Translations under genes and position numbers: made by a program | Assembly (NCBI RefSeq): GCF_014699075.1 | Contig: NZ_JACXAB010000008.1 | Span: 1 to 64,000 of the forward strand | Source: Microvirga sp. | GTDB taxonomy: Bacteria > Pseudomonadota > Alphaproteobacteria > Rhizobiales > Beijerinckiaceae | DNA: 64,000 bases | Reading direction: 5' to 3' | The notes under the pieces: model-generated | What the model was told of the DNA's origin: nothing | Database searches by the model: none | What the model saw: only the letters and a program-made list of their open reading frames with translations | Shown here: one piece after another, positions 38,090 to 46,961 of the stretch | Layout of the letters: each line of letters starts with the position of its first letter | Numbering within the stretch: the stretch's first letter is position 1

Positions 38090-40801
38090 ATGAAAGTCCT
38101 CGTCGTCGAGTCGCCTGCCAAGGCCAAGACGATCAACAAATATCTCGGCAAGGATTACGAGGTCCTGGCCTCCTTCGGGCACATCCGCGATCTGCCCGCT
38201 AAGGACGGCTCGGTCGACCCGGATGCCGATTTCCGCATGATCTGGACGCTTGAGGACAGGGGGTCGAAGCGGGTTTCCGACATCGCAAGGGCGATCAAGG
38301 GGGCCGAGAAGCTCATCCTGGCCACCGACCCGGACCGCGAGGGCGAGGCGATTTCCTGGCACGTGCTGGAGGCCCTGCGCGAAAAGCGCGTGCTGAAGGA
38401 CCTGCCGGTCGAGCGCGTGACCTTCAACGCCATCACCAAGGACGCGGTGCAGACGGCACTGCGCAACCCGCGCCAGATCGACCAGGCGCTGGTCGATGCC
38501 TATCTGGCCCGCCGCGCCCTCGACTATCTCGTAGGCTTCACTCTTTCGCCGGTGCTGTGGCGCAAGCTCCCCGGCGCCCGCTCGGCCGGCCGCGTCCAGT
38601 CGGTGGCGCTTCGCCTCGTCTGCGACCGTGAGCTCGAGATCGAGACCTTCAAGCCCCGGGAATACTGGTCGCTGATCGCCACGCTTGCCACCAAGGACGG
38701 CGGCGTGTTCGACGCGCGCCTCGTGGGCGCCGACGGCAAGAAGATCACCCGTCTCGACATCGGCAACGGCAAGGATGCCGAGGCCTTCAAGAAGGACCTG
38801 GAGCTGGCCACCTTCTCGGTGGCCAACATCGAGGCCAAGCCCGCCAAGCGCCATCCCTACCCGCCGTTTACCACCTCGACCCTGCAGCAGGAGGCCTCGC
38901 GCAAGCTGGGGCTGGCACCGGCCCAGACCATGCGGATCGCGCAGCGCCTTTATGAAGGTGTGGACATCGGCGGCGAGACGGCGGGCATCATCACTTATAT
39001 GCGAACCGACGGCGTCGACATGGCGCCTGAGGCCGTGCAGGCCGCCCGCCGGGTGATCGGCAAGGAATACGGCGACCGCTACGTGCCGGGCGCCCCGCGC
39101 AAGTACACTACCAAGGCCAAGAACGCCCAGGAGGCGCACGAGGCCGTCCGCCCGACGGATATGGGCCGCCTGCCGAAACAGATCGCGAAGTATCTGGAGC
39201 CTGAGCAGGCCCGCCTCTACGACCTGATCTGGACCCGCACCATCGCCAGCCAGATGGAATCGGCCGAGCTTGAGCGCACTACGGCCGACATCACGGCCCA
39301 GGTGGGCCCGCGCAAGCTCGACATGCGCGCCACCGGCCAGGTGATCAAGTTCGACGGCTTCCTCACGCTCTACAACGAGAGCAAGGACGACGAGGCGGAC
39401 GAGGACGAGGGCCGCCTGCCCCCGATGAAGGCCGGCGATCCCCTGGAGCGCCGCCGCATCGCTGCCACCCAGCACTTCACCGAGCCGCCGCCGCGCTATT
39501 CGGAAGCCTCGCTGGTCAAGCGCATGGAAGAGCTCGGCATCGGCCGTCCCTCGACCTACGCCGCCGTGCTGCAGACCCTGCGCGACCGTGAATACGTCAA
39601 GATCGAGAAGAAGCGCCTTGTCCCCGAGGACAAGGGCCGCATCGTCACGGCCTTCCTGGAGAGCTTCTTCCGCCGCTACGTGGAATACGATTTCACCGCG
39701 GATCTGGAGGAGCAGCTCGACCGGGTCTCGAACAACGAGATCGACTGGAAGCAGGTGATGCGCGAGTTCTGGCAGCACTTCTCGGCTGCCATCGGCGAGA
39801 CCAAGGAGCTGCGCACCACGGAGGTGCTCGACGCCCTCAACGAGCTGCTCGGGCCGCACATCTTCCCGGACAAGGGCGACGGCTCCAACCCGCGCACCTG
39901 CCCGACCTGCGGTACCGGCCAGCTGTCGCTGAAGCTCGGCAAGTTCGGCTCCTTCATCGGCTGCTCGAACTACCCGGAGTGCAAGTTCACCCGCCAGCTC
40001 GCCGCCACCGGCGTCGACGGCGATGGCGAAGGCTCGTCCGAGAACGGCGGGCAGCCTGGCGTGAAGGTGCTGGGCCAGGATCCGGACACGAGCTTTGAGG
40101 TGACCCTGCGCGATGGCCGCTTCGGCCCCTTCGTCCAGCTCGGCGAAGGCGAGAAGCCTAAGCGCTCCTCCCTGCCCAAGGGCACATCGCCGTCGCAGGT
40201 GGACCTGGAGAAGGCTTTGAAGCTGCTGGCGCTGCCGCGTCAGGTGGCGATCCATCCTGAATCGGGCGAGCCGATCCTGGCGAGCATCGGTCGCTATGGG
40301 CCTTACGTTCAGCACGGCAAGACCTATGCCAATCTGGGCGCCGGCGACGACGTGCTGGAGATCGGCGCGAACCGGGCCATCGACCTGATCGTCACCAAGG
40401 AGAGCGGTGGAGGCGGCGCCCGTCGGGGTGCAGCGGATCCCGGTCGTCCCCTGGGTGAGGATCCGGAATCGGGCAAGCCCATCGTGGTGAAGGCCGGCCG
40501 CTTCGGCCCCTACGTGACCGACGGCGAAACCAACGCGACCCTGCCGCGCTCTATGGCTGCGGAGGCAGCGACGCTCGCCGATGCGGTGGAGCTTCTGAAG
40601 GCGCGCCGGGCAGCCGGCCCGTCGAAGAAGCCGGCGCGGGGCCGCAAGGCTGCTGCCAAGAAAGCCCCTGCCAAGAAGGCTGCTGCCAAGGCGCCTGCTG
40701 CGAAAAAGACCGCAGCCAAGAAGAGCACGGCCAAGAAGGCGGCTCCGAAGAAGGCCGCCGCCAAGACGGCTGCCGCAAAGAAGACCGCCAAGGCAGGTTA
40801 A
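38090..40801 (+). CDS. topA: DNA topoisomerase I
   Basis: A 903-residue type IA topoisomerase that relaxes negative supercoils. The Toprim domain opens KVLVVESPAKAKTINKYL and has ATDPDREGEAISWH; the active-site tyrosine is Y303 in IITYMRTDG. One four-cysteine zinc finger follows (CPTCGTGQLSLKLG...GCSNYPEC), then several GRFGPFVQLG / GRYGPYVQHG repeats of the C-terminal family type, and a 70-residue Lys/Ala-rich tail (KKAPAKKAAAKAP) like histone H1. The tail probably binds DNA. pyrB is divergent; an MgtC-like gene follows by five bases. Confidence 0.97.
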   Translation: MKVLVVESPAKAKTINKYLGKDYEVLASFGHIRDLPAKDGSVDPDADFRMIWTLEDRGSKRVSDIARAIKGAEKLILATDPDREGEAISWHVLEALREKRVLKDLPVERVTFNAITKDAVQTALRNPRQIDQALVDAYLARRALDYLVGFTLSPVLWRKLPGARSAGRVQSVALRLVCDRELEIETFKPREYWSLIATLATKDGGVFDARLVGADGKKITRLDIGNGKDAEAFKKDLELATFSVANIEAKPAKRHPYPPFTTSTLQQEASRKLGLAPAQTMRIAQRLYEGVDIGGETAGIITYMRTDGVDMAPEAVQAARRVIGKEYGDRYVPGAPRKYTTKAKNAQEAHEAVRPTDMGRLPKQIAKYLEPEQARLYDLIWTRTIASQMESAELERTTADITAQVGPRKLDMRATGQVIKFDGFLTLYNESKDDEADEDEGRLPPMKAGDPLERRRIAATQHFTEPPPRYSEASLVKRMEELGIGRPSTYAAVLQTLRDREYVKIEKKRLVPEDKGRIVTAFLESFFRRYVEYDFTADLEEQLDRVSNNEIDWKQVMREFWQHFSAAIGETKELRTTEVLDALNELLGPHIFPDKGDGSNPRTCPTCGTGQLSLKLGKFGSFIGCSNYPECKFTRQLAATGVDGDGEGSSENGGQPGVKVLGQDPDTSFEVTLRDGRFGPFVQLGEGEKPKRSSLPKGTSPSQVDLEKALKLLALPRQVAIHPESGEPILASIGRYGPYVQHGKTYANLGAGDDVLEIGANRAIDLIVTKESGGGGARRGAADPGRPLGEDPESGKPIVVKAGRFGPYVTDGETNATLPRSMAAEAATLADAVELLKARRAAGPSKKPARGRKAAAKKAPAKKAAAKAPAAKKTAAKKSTAKKAAPKKAAAKTAAAKKTAKAG

Positions 40802-40806
40802 GGGCA

Positions 40807-41313
40807 ATGGACGATTGGGTGTTCTGGCTGAAGGAGGAATACGGCGACCACGTCGAGATTTCGCTGCGGCTGCTTGTGGCGACGATTGCGGGCATGATCG
40901 TCGGCATCAACCGGGACATCCACAACAAGCCCATCGGCATGCGGACCCTGGGCCTCGTCTCGCTCGGTTCCGCCATCGTGATCCTGTCGGGGTCGGTCTA
41001 TGAGGGACTTCACTTCTCGCAGGATGCGGTGAGCCGCGTCGTGCAGGGCATTCTGACGGGCCTGGGATTTCTCGGGGCGGGCTCGATCCTGCGGGCCAAG
41101 GACGGTACGGAAGTTCAGGGCCTCACGACGGCTGCGACGGTGTGGATCGCGGCGGGTCTCGGTATTACGGCAGGCTTGGGCGCGTGGTTCATCACTGTGG
41201 CCGGAACGTTGGTCACGCTGTTCCTGCTGACTTACGGCACAAGCCTTGAGGCAAAGCTCATCCGGGTCTTCGGTCGGAGGCGAAACCGCGACGAGGAAAC
41301 GTTGGAAGATTAG
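40807..41313 (+). CDS. MgtC/SapB-family membrane protein
   Basis: A 168-residue protein with four or five membrane helices in the MgtC core: RLLVATIAGMIVGINRDIHN, IGMRTLGLVSLGSAIVILSG, GILTGLGFLGAGSILR and GLTTAATVWIAAGLGITAG. It lacks the C-terminal ACT domain of virulence-type MgtC. The family is linked to growth in low magnesium and to membrane potential, but small forms like this have no proven role. It starts five bases after topA and is likely co-transcribed. Confidence 0.88.
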   Translation: MDDWVFWLKEEYGDHVEISLRLLVATIAGMIVGINRDIHNKPIGMRTLGLVSLGSAIVILSGSVYEGLHFSQDAVSRVVQGILTGLGFLGAGSILRAKDGTEVQGLTTAATVWIAAGLGITAGLGAWFITVAGTLVTLFLLTYGTSLEAKLIRVFGRRRNRDEETLED

Positions 41314-41507
41314 ACTGAGTAGAAGACCAGGCTCAAGCCCACCACGGCCACAGCCGCCATGCCGAGCCAGATCAGGGTTGAGCCATAGGAGCGCGACGCG
41401 GCCGGTGTGTTGTCGGGTTCGTCGAAAGCGAAAGCTTCGCCTGCATTGCGTGCGGCGCGGTCGAGGTGAAGCTTCCGGGCTGGCGCCAAAGTCGTCCGCG
41501 TCGTCAC
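41310..41507 (-). CDS. Small tail-anchored membrane protein, 65 residues, stress-promoter driven
   Basis: A hydrophilic N-terminal half (APARKLHLDRAARNAGEAFAF) is followed by one C-terminal membrane helix, TLIWLGMAAVAVVGLSLVFY. Not recognised as a named family. GTG at 41507 is preferred over the ATG at 41531 because GGGAG stands eight bases before it and the likely transcription start, set by the EcfG-type promoter at 41544-41569, leaves almost no leader for the ATG. It overlaps the end of the convergent MgtC-like gene by four bases. Confidence 0.65.
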   Translation of the reverse strand: MTTRTTLAPARKLHLDRAARNAGEAFAFDEPDNTPAASRSYGSTLIWLGMAAVAVVGLSLVFYSV

Positions 41508-41543
41508 GATCAGATCTCCCGTTAAGCTCATGCTTAACCATTC

Positions 41544-41569
41544 AACGTGAATGGAATTTAAACAGTTCC
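41544..41569 (-). promoter_or_regulatory. EcfG-type (general stress) promoter
   Basis: On the minus strand GGAAC (41569-41565) and CGTT (41547-41544) are separated by 17 bases, an exact match to the alphaproteobacterial general-stress sigma factor consensus GGAAC-N16/17-CGTT. It would start transcription near 41537, just before the small membrane protein gene. Confidence 0.7.
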
Positions 41570-41752
41570 GGATGACATGCGTAAGACAGCCTTTAGGGGG
41601 AATTCGCCGGTAACCTTTATGAACTAAGCTCCTCCTCGAATTTATGGCTTGTGACTGAAAATCACCTTCACGTTTCCGTTTTGTTCTCGTATAAAAACGG
41701 GATGAGAAATAGTGTAAAAAAGCGCGAATCATCATCCCGGACCAAGGTCCCA

Positions 41753-43816
41753 ATGACAGATAACGACGATCTCTTCGGGGGCGCTGCTGCCAAACGTGCC
41801 GCACCTGCCACGGCCCGCAACGCTGCCGTCAAGGTCTCCCGTCAGGCGCCGCCTCCGCAAGGCACGCCGGGCGAGGCAGGCTATGACGCATCGGCCATCG
41901 AGGTGCTGGAGGGGCTGGAGCCCGTCCGCCGCCGGCCGGGCATGTATATCGGCGGCACGGATGAGAAGGCCCTGCACCACCTCTTCGCCGAGGTGATCGA
42001 CAACTCCATGGACGAGGCGGTCGCGGGCCACGCGACCTTCATCGAGGTGGAGCTGGAGGAAGGCGGCTGGCTGTCCGTGACCGACAACGGGCGCGGCATC
42101 CCGGTCGATCCGCACCCCAAGTTCCCGAAGAAGTCGGCGCTCGAAGTGATCATGACCACCCTGCACGCGGGCGGCAAGTTCGACTCGAAGGTCTACGAGA
42201 CCTCGGGCGGCCTGCACGGCGTCGGCGTGTCGGTGGTGAACGCCCTGTCGGAAATCCTCGAGGTCGAGGTCGCCCGTGGCCAGACCCTGTACCGGCAGAT
42301 CTTCTCCCGCGGCATCCCGCAGGGCAAGATCGAGACCGTGGGCCGCGTGCTCAACCGGCGCGGCACCAAGGTGCGGTTCAAGCCCGACTGGCAGATCTTC
42401 GGCAAGGAGGCTCTCTTCCAGCCCCGCCGCCTGTTCAAGATGGCGCGCTCCAAGGCCTATCTGTTCGGCGGTGTCGAGATCCGCTGGAAATGCGCTGCCT
42501 CGCTGGTCGAGGGCGTCGCCAACGTTCCGGCGGAGGCGACTTTCAAGTTCCCGAACGGCTTGAAGGATTACCTGCTCCACGACATCGAGGGCAAGGAGCT
42601 GGTCACGGATCAGATCTTCTCCGGCAAGATCACCAAGCCCGGCAGCCACGGCTCCCTGGAATGGGCGGTCGCCTGGATGACCAACGAGGACGGGTTCTCC
42701 ACCTCGTACTGCAACACGGTGCCCACCCCTGAAGGCGGCACGCACGAGAACGGCCTGCGCATCGCCCTCCTCCGCGGCCTGCGCGAGCACGCCGAGCGTG
42801 TGAACCAGGCCAAGCGCATGGCGGCGGTGACCACCGACGATGTGATGGCCACCTGCGCGTCCATGCTGTCGGTGTTCATCCGCGAGCCGGAATTCCAGGG
42901 CCAGACCAAGGACAAGCTGGCCACCGTGGAGGCTGGCCGCATCGTCGAGAACTCGATCCGCGATCCCTTCGACCACTGGCTCGCCGCCTCGCCGCAGCAG
43001 GCCAACAAGCTGCTCGACTGGGTGATCGACCGGGCAGAGGAGCGCCTGCGCCGCCGCCAGGAGAAGGAGGTCGCCCGCAAGACCGCGACCCGCAAGCTGC
43101 GCCTGCCCGGCAAGCTGGCCGATTGCTCGAATGCCGGTGCCAAGGGCTCCGAGCTCTTCCTGGTCGAGGGCGACTCGGCCGGCGGCTCCGCCAAGCAGGC
43201 CCGCGATCGCGCCACCCAGGCCGTGCTCCCGTTGCGCGGAAAAATCCTGAACGTGGCCTCGGCCGGAAAGGACAAGCTGCACCAGAACCAGCAGATCTCC
43301 GACCTGGTGCAGGCGCTGGGCTGCGGCCAGGGCTCGCAGTTCCGCGAGGCGGATCTCCGCTACGAGAAGGTCGTTATCATGACCGACGCGGACGTGGACG
43401 GCGCCCATATCGCCACCCTGCTGATCACGTTCTTCTACCGTCAGATGCCCAAGCTCATCGATAATGGCCACCTGTACCTGGCGGTCCCGCCGCTCTACCG
43501 GCTCACCCAGGGGGCGAAATCGGCCTATGCCCGCGACGAGGCCGACCGGGAGCGCCTGATGAAGACGGTGTTCAAGGGCAGCGGCAAGATCGAGATCAGC
43601 CGCTTCAAGGGCCTCGGCGAGATGCTGCCGGCGCAGCTCAAGGAGACCACCATGGATCCGAAGAAGCGCCTGCTTCTGAAGGTGGTGGTGGCCGACGATG
43701 AGAGGCCTGAGGCCAGCGATGTGGTGGAGCGTCTGATGGGCAACAAGCCCGAAGCCCGCTTCGCCTTCATCCAGGAACGCGCGGCGTTTGCCAACGAGGC
43801 GGACCTGGATATCTGA
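41753..43816 (+). CDS. parE: DNA topoisomerase IV subunit B
   Basis: A 687-residue ATPase subunit of the decatenating topoisomerase. The GHKL domain has GLEPVRRRPGMYIGG, EVIDNSMDEAVAG, VTDNGRGIPVDPHP and GGLHGVGVSVVNALSE; the Toprim domain has ELFLVEGDSAGGSAKQARDR and IMTDADVDGAHI. The ParE assignment over GyrB rests on the loop sequence RGKILNVASAGKDKLHQNQQ and overall length. The ATG at 41753 is chosen; a 34-residue longer reading starts in the AT-rich promoter region. It stands alone between the MgtC-like gene and rnr. Confidence 0.94.
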   Translation: MTDNDDLFGGAAAKRAAPATARNAAVKVSRQAPPPQGTPGEAGYDASAIEVLEGLEPVRRRPGMYIGGTDEKALHHLFAEVIDNSMDEAVAGHATFIEVELEEGGWLSVTDNGRGIPVDPHPKFPKKSALEVIMTTLHAGGKFDSKVYETSGGLHGVGVSVVNALSEILEVEVARGQTLYRQIFSRGIPQGKIETVGRVLNRRGTKVRFKPDWQIFGKEALFQPRRLFKMARSKAYLFGGVEIRWKCAASLVEGVANVPAEATFKFPNGLKDYLLHDIEGKELVTDQIFSGKITKPGSHGSLEWAVAWMTNEDGFSTSYCNTVPTPEGGTHENGLRIALLRGLREHAERVNQAKRMAAVTTDDVMATCASMLSVFIREPEFQGQTKDKLATVEAGRIVENSIRDPFDHWLAASPQQANKLLDWVIDRAEERLRRRQEKEVARKTATRKLRLPGKLADCSNAGAKGSELFLVEGDSAGGSAKQARDRATQAVLPLRGKILNVASAGKDKLHQNQQISDLVQALGCGQGSQFREADLRYEKVVIMTDADVDGAHIATLLITFFYRQMPKLIDNGHLYLAVPPLYRLTQGAKSAYARDEADRERLMKTVFKGSGKIEISRFKGLGEMLPAQLKETTMDPKKRLLLKVVVADDERPEASDVVERLMGNKPEARFAFIQERAAFANEADLDI

Positions 43817-43848
43817 TCGGCAAGCCAGGTCGGAGGATACTTCACCAA

Positions 43849-43938
43849 CGTCATCACCGGCCTTGTGCCGGTGATCCCGATGAAGAAGAGCGCAGCGCCT
43901 CTCATGATCGGGATGGCCGGGACAAGCCCGGACATGAC
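43849..43938. repeat. Dispersed palindromic repeat, type I
   Basis: CGTCATCACCGGCCTTGTGC at the left and GGCCGGGACAAGCCCGGAC at the right, with CCCGATGAAG and TGATCGGG arms. It begins 32 bases after the parE stop codon. Confidence 0.82.
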
Positions 43939-43972
43939 AGGCGTTTGGCGTCCTCAAAACTTGTTCAGAATT

Positions 43973-43990
43973 TTCCAAAAAAGTTTGGAA
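43973..43990. repeat. Small AT-rich hairpin between parE and rnr
   Basis: TTCCAAA (43973-43979) and TTTGGAA (43984-43990) pair around a four-base loop. It lies inside the roughly 150-base interval that ends in the terminator at 44056-44085, so it may be part of a short transcript. Confidence 0.4.
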
Positions 43991-44055
43991 CCGTCTCCTT
44001 CCCAGCCCGTTGTACAAGCTCACCGGCTCATTCTGCCCCCACGGGCCGGTCCCTC

Positions 44056-44085
44056 AAGGCTCCCTCGCGGGGGCCTTATTTTTTT
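44056..44085 (+). terminator. Rho-independent terminator between parE and rnr
   Basis: AAGGCTCCC (44056-44064) pairs with GGGGGCCTT (44069-44077) around loop TCGC and is followed by ATTTTTTT. It is 240 bases downstream of parE, beyond a repeat, and 130 bases upstream of rnr. It may end parE read-through or a small transcript in between. Confidence 0.8.
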
Positions 44086-44215
44086 GCCTGAACGGCCTGT
44101 CACCCCAGAATGGATCTTCTTGGCGCTCCCACGCGTCATGACAATGACAGCCGCCGGGCTGGTCGCAGCCAAGCTTGCATGCGACAAGGCCCCGTCAACC
44201 GAACGAGTTCCTCCC

Positions 44216-46522
44216 TTGGCGAAACGCACCGACACCCAGACCAATCTGCCCTCCCGCGAGGAGGTCGTGTCCTTCATCACCCAGGCTCAGGGCAAGGTGG
44301 GCAAGCGGGAGATCGCCCATCAGTTCAACATCAAGGGCAACGACCGCATCTGGCTGAAGCAGATCCTCAAGGACCTTGAAATAGAGGGCGTCGTGGATCG
44401 TCGCGGCAAAACCATGCACAAGGCCGGCCAGTTGCCGCCGATGGTGCTCGCCGACATCACCAAGCGGGACAGGGACGGCGAGCTGATTGCGGTGCCGACG
44501 GAATGGGACGAGGAGGAGCACGGCTCGGTCCCGACGATCATCATCGTGTCGCCGCGCAAGCCGCGGCCGGGGATGCCCGTGGCCGGTGTCGGCGACCGGG
44601 CGCTTCTGCGGGTCGATCCGCTGAAACCCGGCGACATCCATCGTTATTCCGGTCGCGTCACCAAGATCATTGCCAAGAAGCAGGCCCAGGTGCTCGGCAT
44701 CTTCCGGGCCATGCCCGAGGGCGGCAGGCTGATCCCGGTGGACAAGAAGTCGCGCGACCAGGAACTGCAGATCAAACCCGGCGACGAGGGCGAGGCGCAG
44801 GACGGCGACCTGATTGCCGTGTCTATCGTCAAGCATGGCCGCTTCGGCCTGCCGACCGCGAAGGTGAAGGAGCGCCTCGGCTCCGTGAAATCCGAGAAGG
44901 CCGTGAGCCTCATCGCGATCTTCGCCCACAACATCCCCAACGAGTTCCCGAAGGCGGTGCTGGACGAGGCCGCAACTGCTAAGCCCGCCACCCTGGACGG
45001 ACGCGAGGACTGGCGCACCCTGCCCCTCGTGACCATCGACCCGCCGGACGCCAAGGACCACGATGACGCTGTCCATGCGGTGCCGGACGAGGACCCGAAC
45101 AACCCCGGCGGCTTCATCGTCACCGTGGCGATCGCCGACGTGTCGGCCTATGTGCGCCCCGGCTCCGCCATGGACGGGCAAGCGCAGGAGCGCGGCAACT
45201 CGGTCTATTTCCCCGACCGGGTCGTGCCCATGCTGCCGGAGCGGATTTCCAACGATCTCTGCTCCTTGAGGCCGCGGGAGGATCGCCCCGCCCTTGCGGT
45301 CCGCATGGTGATCGGCCCCGACGGGCGAAAGATCCGCCACAGCTTCCACCGGGTAATGATGCGCTCGGCGGAGAAGCTCTCATACCAGCAGGCGCAGGCC
45401 GCCATCGACGGCCGTGCGGACGAGGTCACGACCCCGATCCTCGACACGATCCTGAAACCCCTCTGGGCTGCCTATGGGCTGGTGAAGAAGGCGCGCGACA
45501 TCCGCGAGCCGCTCTTTCTCGACCTGCCCGAGCGCAAGATCGTGCTCAAGCCCGACGGCACCGTGGATCGGGTTTATGTCCCCGAGCGGCTGGAGGCTCA
45601 CAAGCTGATCGAGGAGTTCATGATCCTCGCCAACGTGGCGGCGGCAGAAGCCCTGGAGCAGGCGCAGTCCGACCTGATCTACCGGGTCCACGACGAGCCC
45701 TCGCTGGAAAAGATGCGCTCGCTGAGCGAGGTGCTGGCCTCCATCGGCGTCAAGATACCCGGACAGGGGCCGATCAGGCCCGAGCTGTTCAACCGAATCC
45801 TGCGCAGCGTCGACGGCTCCGAGCACCAGCTCTTCATCAACGAGGTGGTGCTGCGCTCCCAGTCCCAGGCCGAGTATGCGGCGGAGAATTACGGTCATTT
45901 CGGCCTGAACCTGAAGCGCTACGCCCACTTCACCTCCCCGATCCGGCGTTATGCCGACCTCATCGTCCACCGGGCGCTCGTCTCGTCCCTGAAGTTCGGC
46001 AAGGACGGGCTGCCCGCCGGCACCACCCGGGCGGAGCTGATCGAGATCAGTGCCAAGATCTCGGCCGCCGAGCGGCGGGCCATGGCGGCGGAGCGTGAGA
46101 CAATCGACCGCCTGATCGCGCACTTCCTGGCCGACCGGATCGGGGCCACATTTCATGGGCAGATCTCCGGCGTGTCGAAGGCCGGGCTCTTCATCAAGCT
46201 GAACGAGACCGGCGCGGACGGCTTCGTGCCGGCGGCCACTATCGGCAACGACTATTACCGTTACGATGAGGTGACCCACTCCATGCGCGGCGAGGATACC
46301 GGCGAGACCTACCGGCTCGGCGACAAGGTGGAGGTGAAGCTGGTGGAGGCGGCGCCCGTAGCCGGGGCGCTCCGTTTCGAGCTGCTCACCAAGGGCCGGT
46401 TCACCGGCAAGACCGGCGGCGGCCGGAAGGGCGCCAAGCGGCCGGCCCGCCGGGCCAAGGCGGCGGAAGCCTCTGCCCGCTTCCCCACCAGGGTGAAGGT
46501 CAAGTGGCGCGGGCGCGCCTGA
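44216..46522 (+). CDS. rnr: Ribonuclease R
   Basis: A 768-residue 3'-5' exoribonuclease. It has an N-terminal winged-helix segment (REEVVSFITQAQGKVGKREI), cold-shock-like domains, the RNB catalytic domain with TIDPPDAKDHDDAVHA and its aspartates, FTSPIRRYADLIVHRAL, and a C-terminal S1 domain (GATFHGQISGVSKAGLFIKL) with a basic tail. It degrades structured RNA. The start is uncertain: TTG at 44216 gives the usual length, while ATGs at 44138 and 44144 would add about 25 residues; none has a clear ribosome binding site. It begins a run with DUF983, NUDIX and rpmG. Confidence 0.92.
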   Translation: MAKRTDTQTNLPSREEVVSFITQAQGKVGKREIAHQFNIKGNDRIWLKQILKDLEIEGVVDRRGKTMHKAGQLPPMVLADITKRDRDGELIAVPTEWDEEEHGSVPTIIIVSPRKPRPGMPVAGVGDRALLRVDPLKPGDIHRYSGRVTKIIAKKQAQVLGIFRAMPEGGRLIPVDKKSRDQELQIKPGDEGEAQDGDLIAVSIVKHGRFGLPTAKVKERLGSVKSEKAVSLIAIFAHNIPNEFPKAVLDEAATAKPATLDGREDWRTLPLVTIDPPDAKDHDDAVHAVPDEDPNNPGGFIVTVAIADVSAYVRPGSAMDGQAQERGNSVYFPDRVVPMLPERISNDLCSLRPREDRPALAVRMVIGPDGRKIRHSFHRVMMRSAEKLSYQQAQAAIDGRADEVTTPILDTILKPLWAAYGLVKKARDIREPLFLDLPERKIVLKPDGTVDRVYVPERLEAHKLIEEFMILANVAAAEALEQAQSDLIYRVHDEPSLEKMRSLSEVLASIGVKIPGQGPIRPELFNRILRSVDGSEHQLFINEVVLRSQSQAEYAAENYGHFGLNLKRYAHFTSPIRRYADLIVHRALVSSLKFGKDGLPAGTTRAELIEISAKISAAERRAMAAERETIDRLIAHFLADRIGATFHGQISGVSKAGLFIKLNETGADGFVPAATIGNDYYRYDEVTHSMRGEDTGETYRLGDKVEVKLVEAAPVAGALRFELLTKGRFTGKTGGGRKGAKRPARRAKAAEASARFPTRVKVKWRGRA

Positions 46523-46536
46523 GGTAAGGACAAGCC

Positions 46537-46959
46537 ATGCCTTTGACGATCAAGACCGCAGCGGATGCGGAAGAGGTGAAGGTCATTCCCGCCATGGGGC
46601 GAGGCTTCCTGGGCCATTGCCCGGCCTGCAACCGCGGTCGCCTGTTCGGGCGTTTCCTGAAGGTCGTGGATCATTGCGAATCCTGCGGAACGGAGTTCCA
46701 CCATCACCGGGCCGACGACCTGCCGCCTTATCTGGTGATCTTCATCGTCAGTCATCTTATCGGCTACGGCATCCTCATGGCTGAGACCAGGCTCGAGGTG
46801 CCGATGTGGGTGCATCTGGCCACATGGCCGGCGCTCACGCTGATCCTGTGCCTTGTCTTGCTTCAGCCGGTGAAAGGCGCTGTCGTGGGGCTGCAATACG
46901 CGCTAGGTATGCATGGCTTCGGGGCGGCCCGCGCCAAGAAGAACGACGAGGACAATTAA
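46537..46959 (+). CDS. DUF983 zinc-ribbon membrane protein
   Basis: A 140-residue protein. The N-terminus has a four-cysteine ribbon (HCPACNRGRLF and HCESCGTEFHHHRADDLPPY) and is followed by two membrane helices (LVIFIVSHLIGYGILM and WPALTLILCLVLLQPVKGA). These are the marks of the DUF983 family, which is widespread in alphaproteobacteria and has no agreed role. It lies 14 bases after rnr and two bases before the NUDIX gene, so the three are likely one transcript. Confidence 0.9.
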   Translation: MPLTIKTAADAEEVKVIPAMGRGFLGHCPACNRGRLFGRFLKVVDHCESCGTEFHHHRADDLPPYLVIFIVSHLIGYGILMAETRLEVPMWVHLATWPALTLILCLVLLQPVKGAVVGLQYALGMHGFGAARAKKNDEDN

Positions 46960-46961
46960 AC

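Noticed and set aside
37820-40807. Very long minus-strand open frame opposite topA
   Set aside because: Low-complexity Leu/Gly/Arg/Ala translation typical of the antisense frame of a GC-rich gene; topA on the other strand is certain.
41732-44023. Long minus-strand open frame opposite parE
   Set aside because: Antisense shadow of parE; no recognisable domain and it runs through a repeat.
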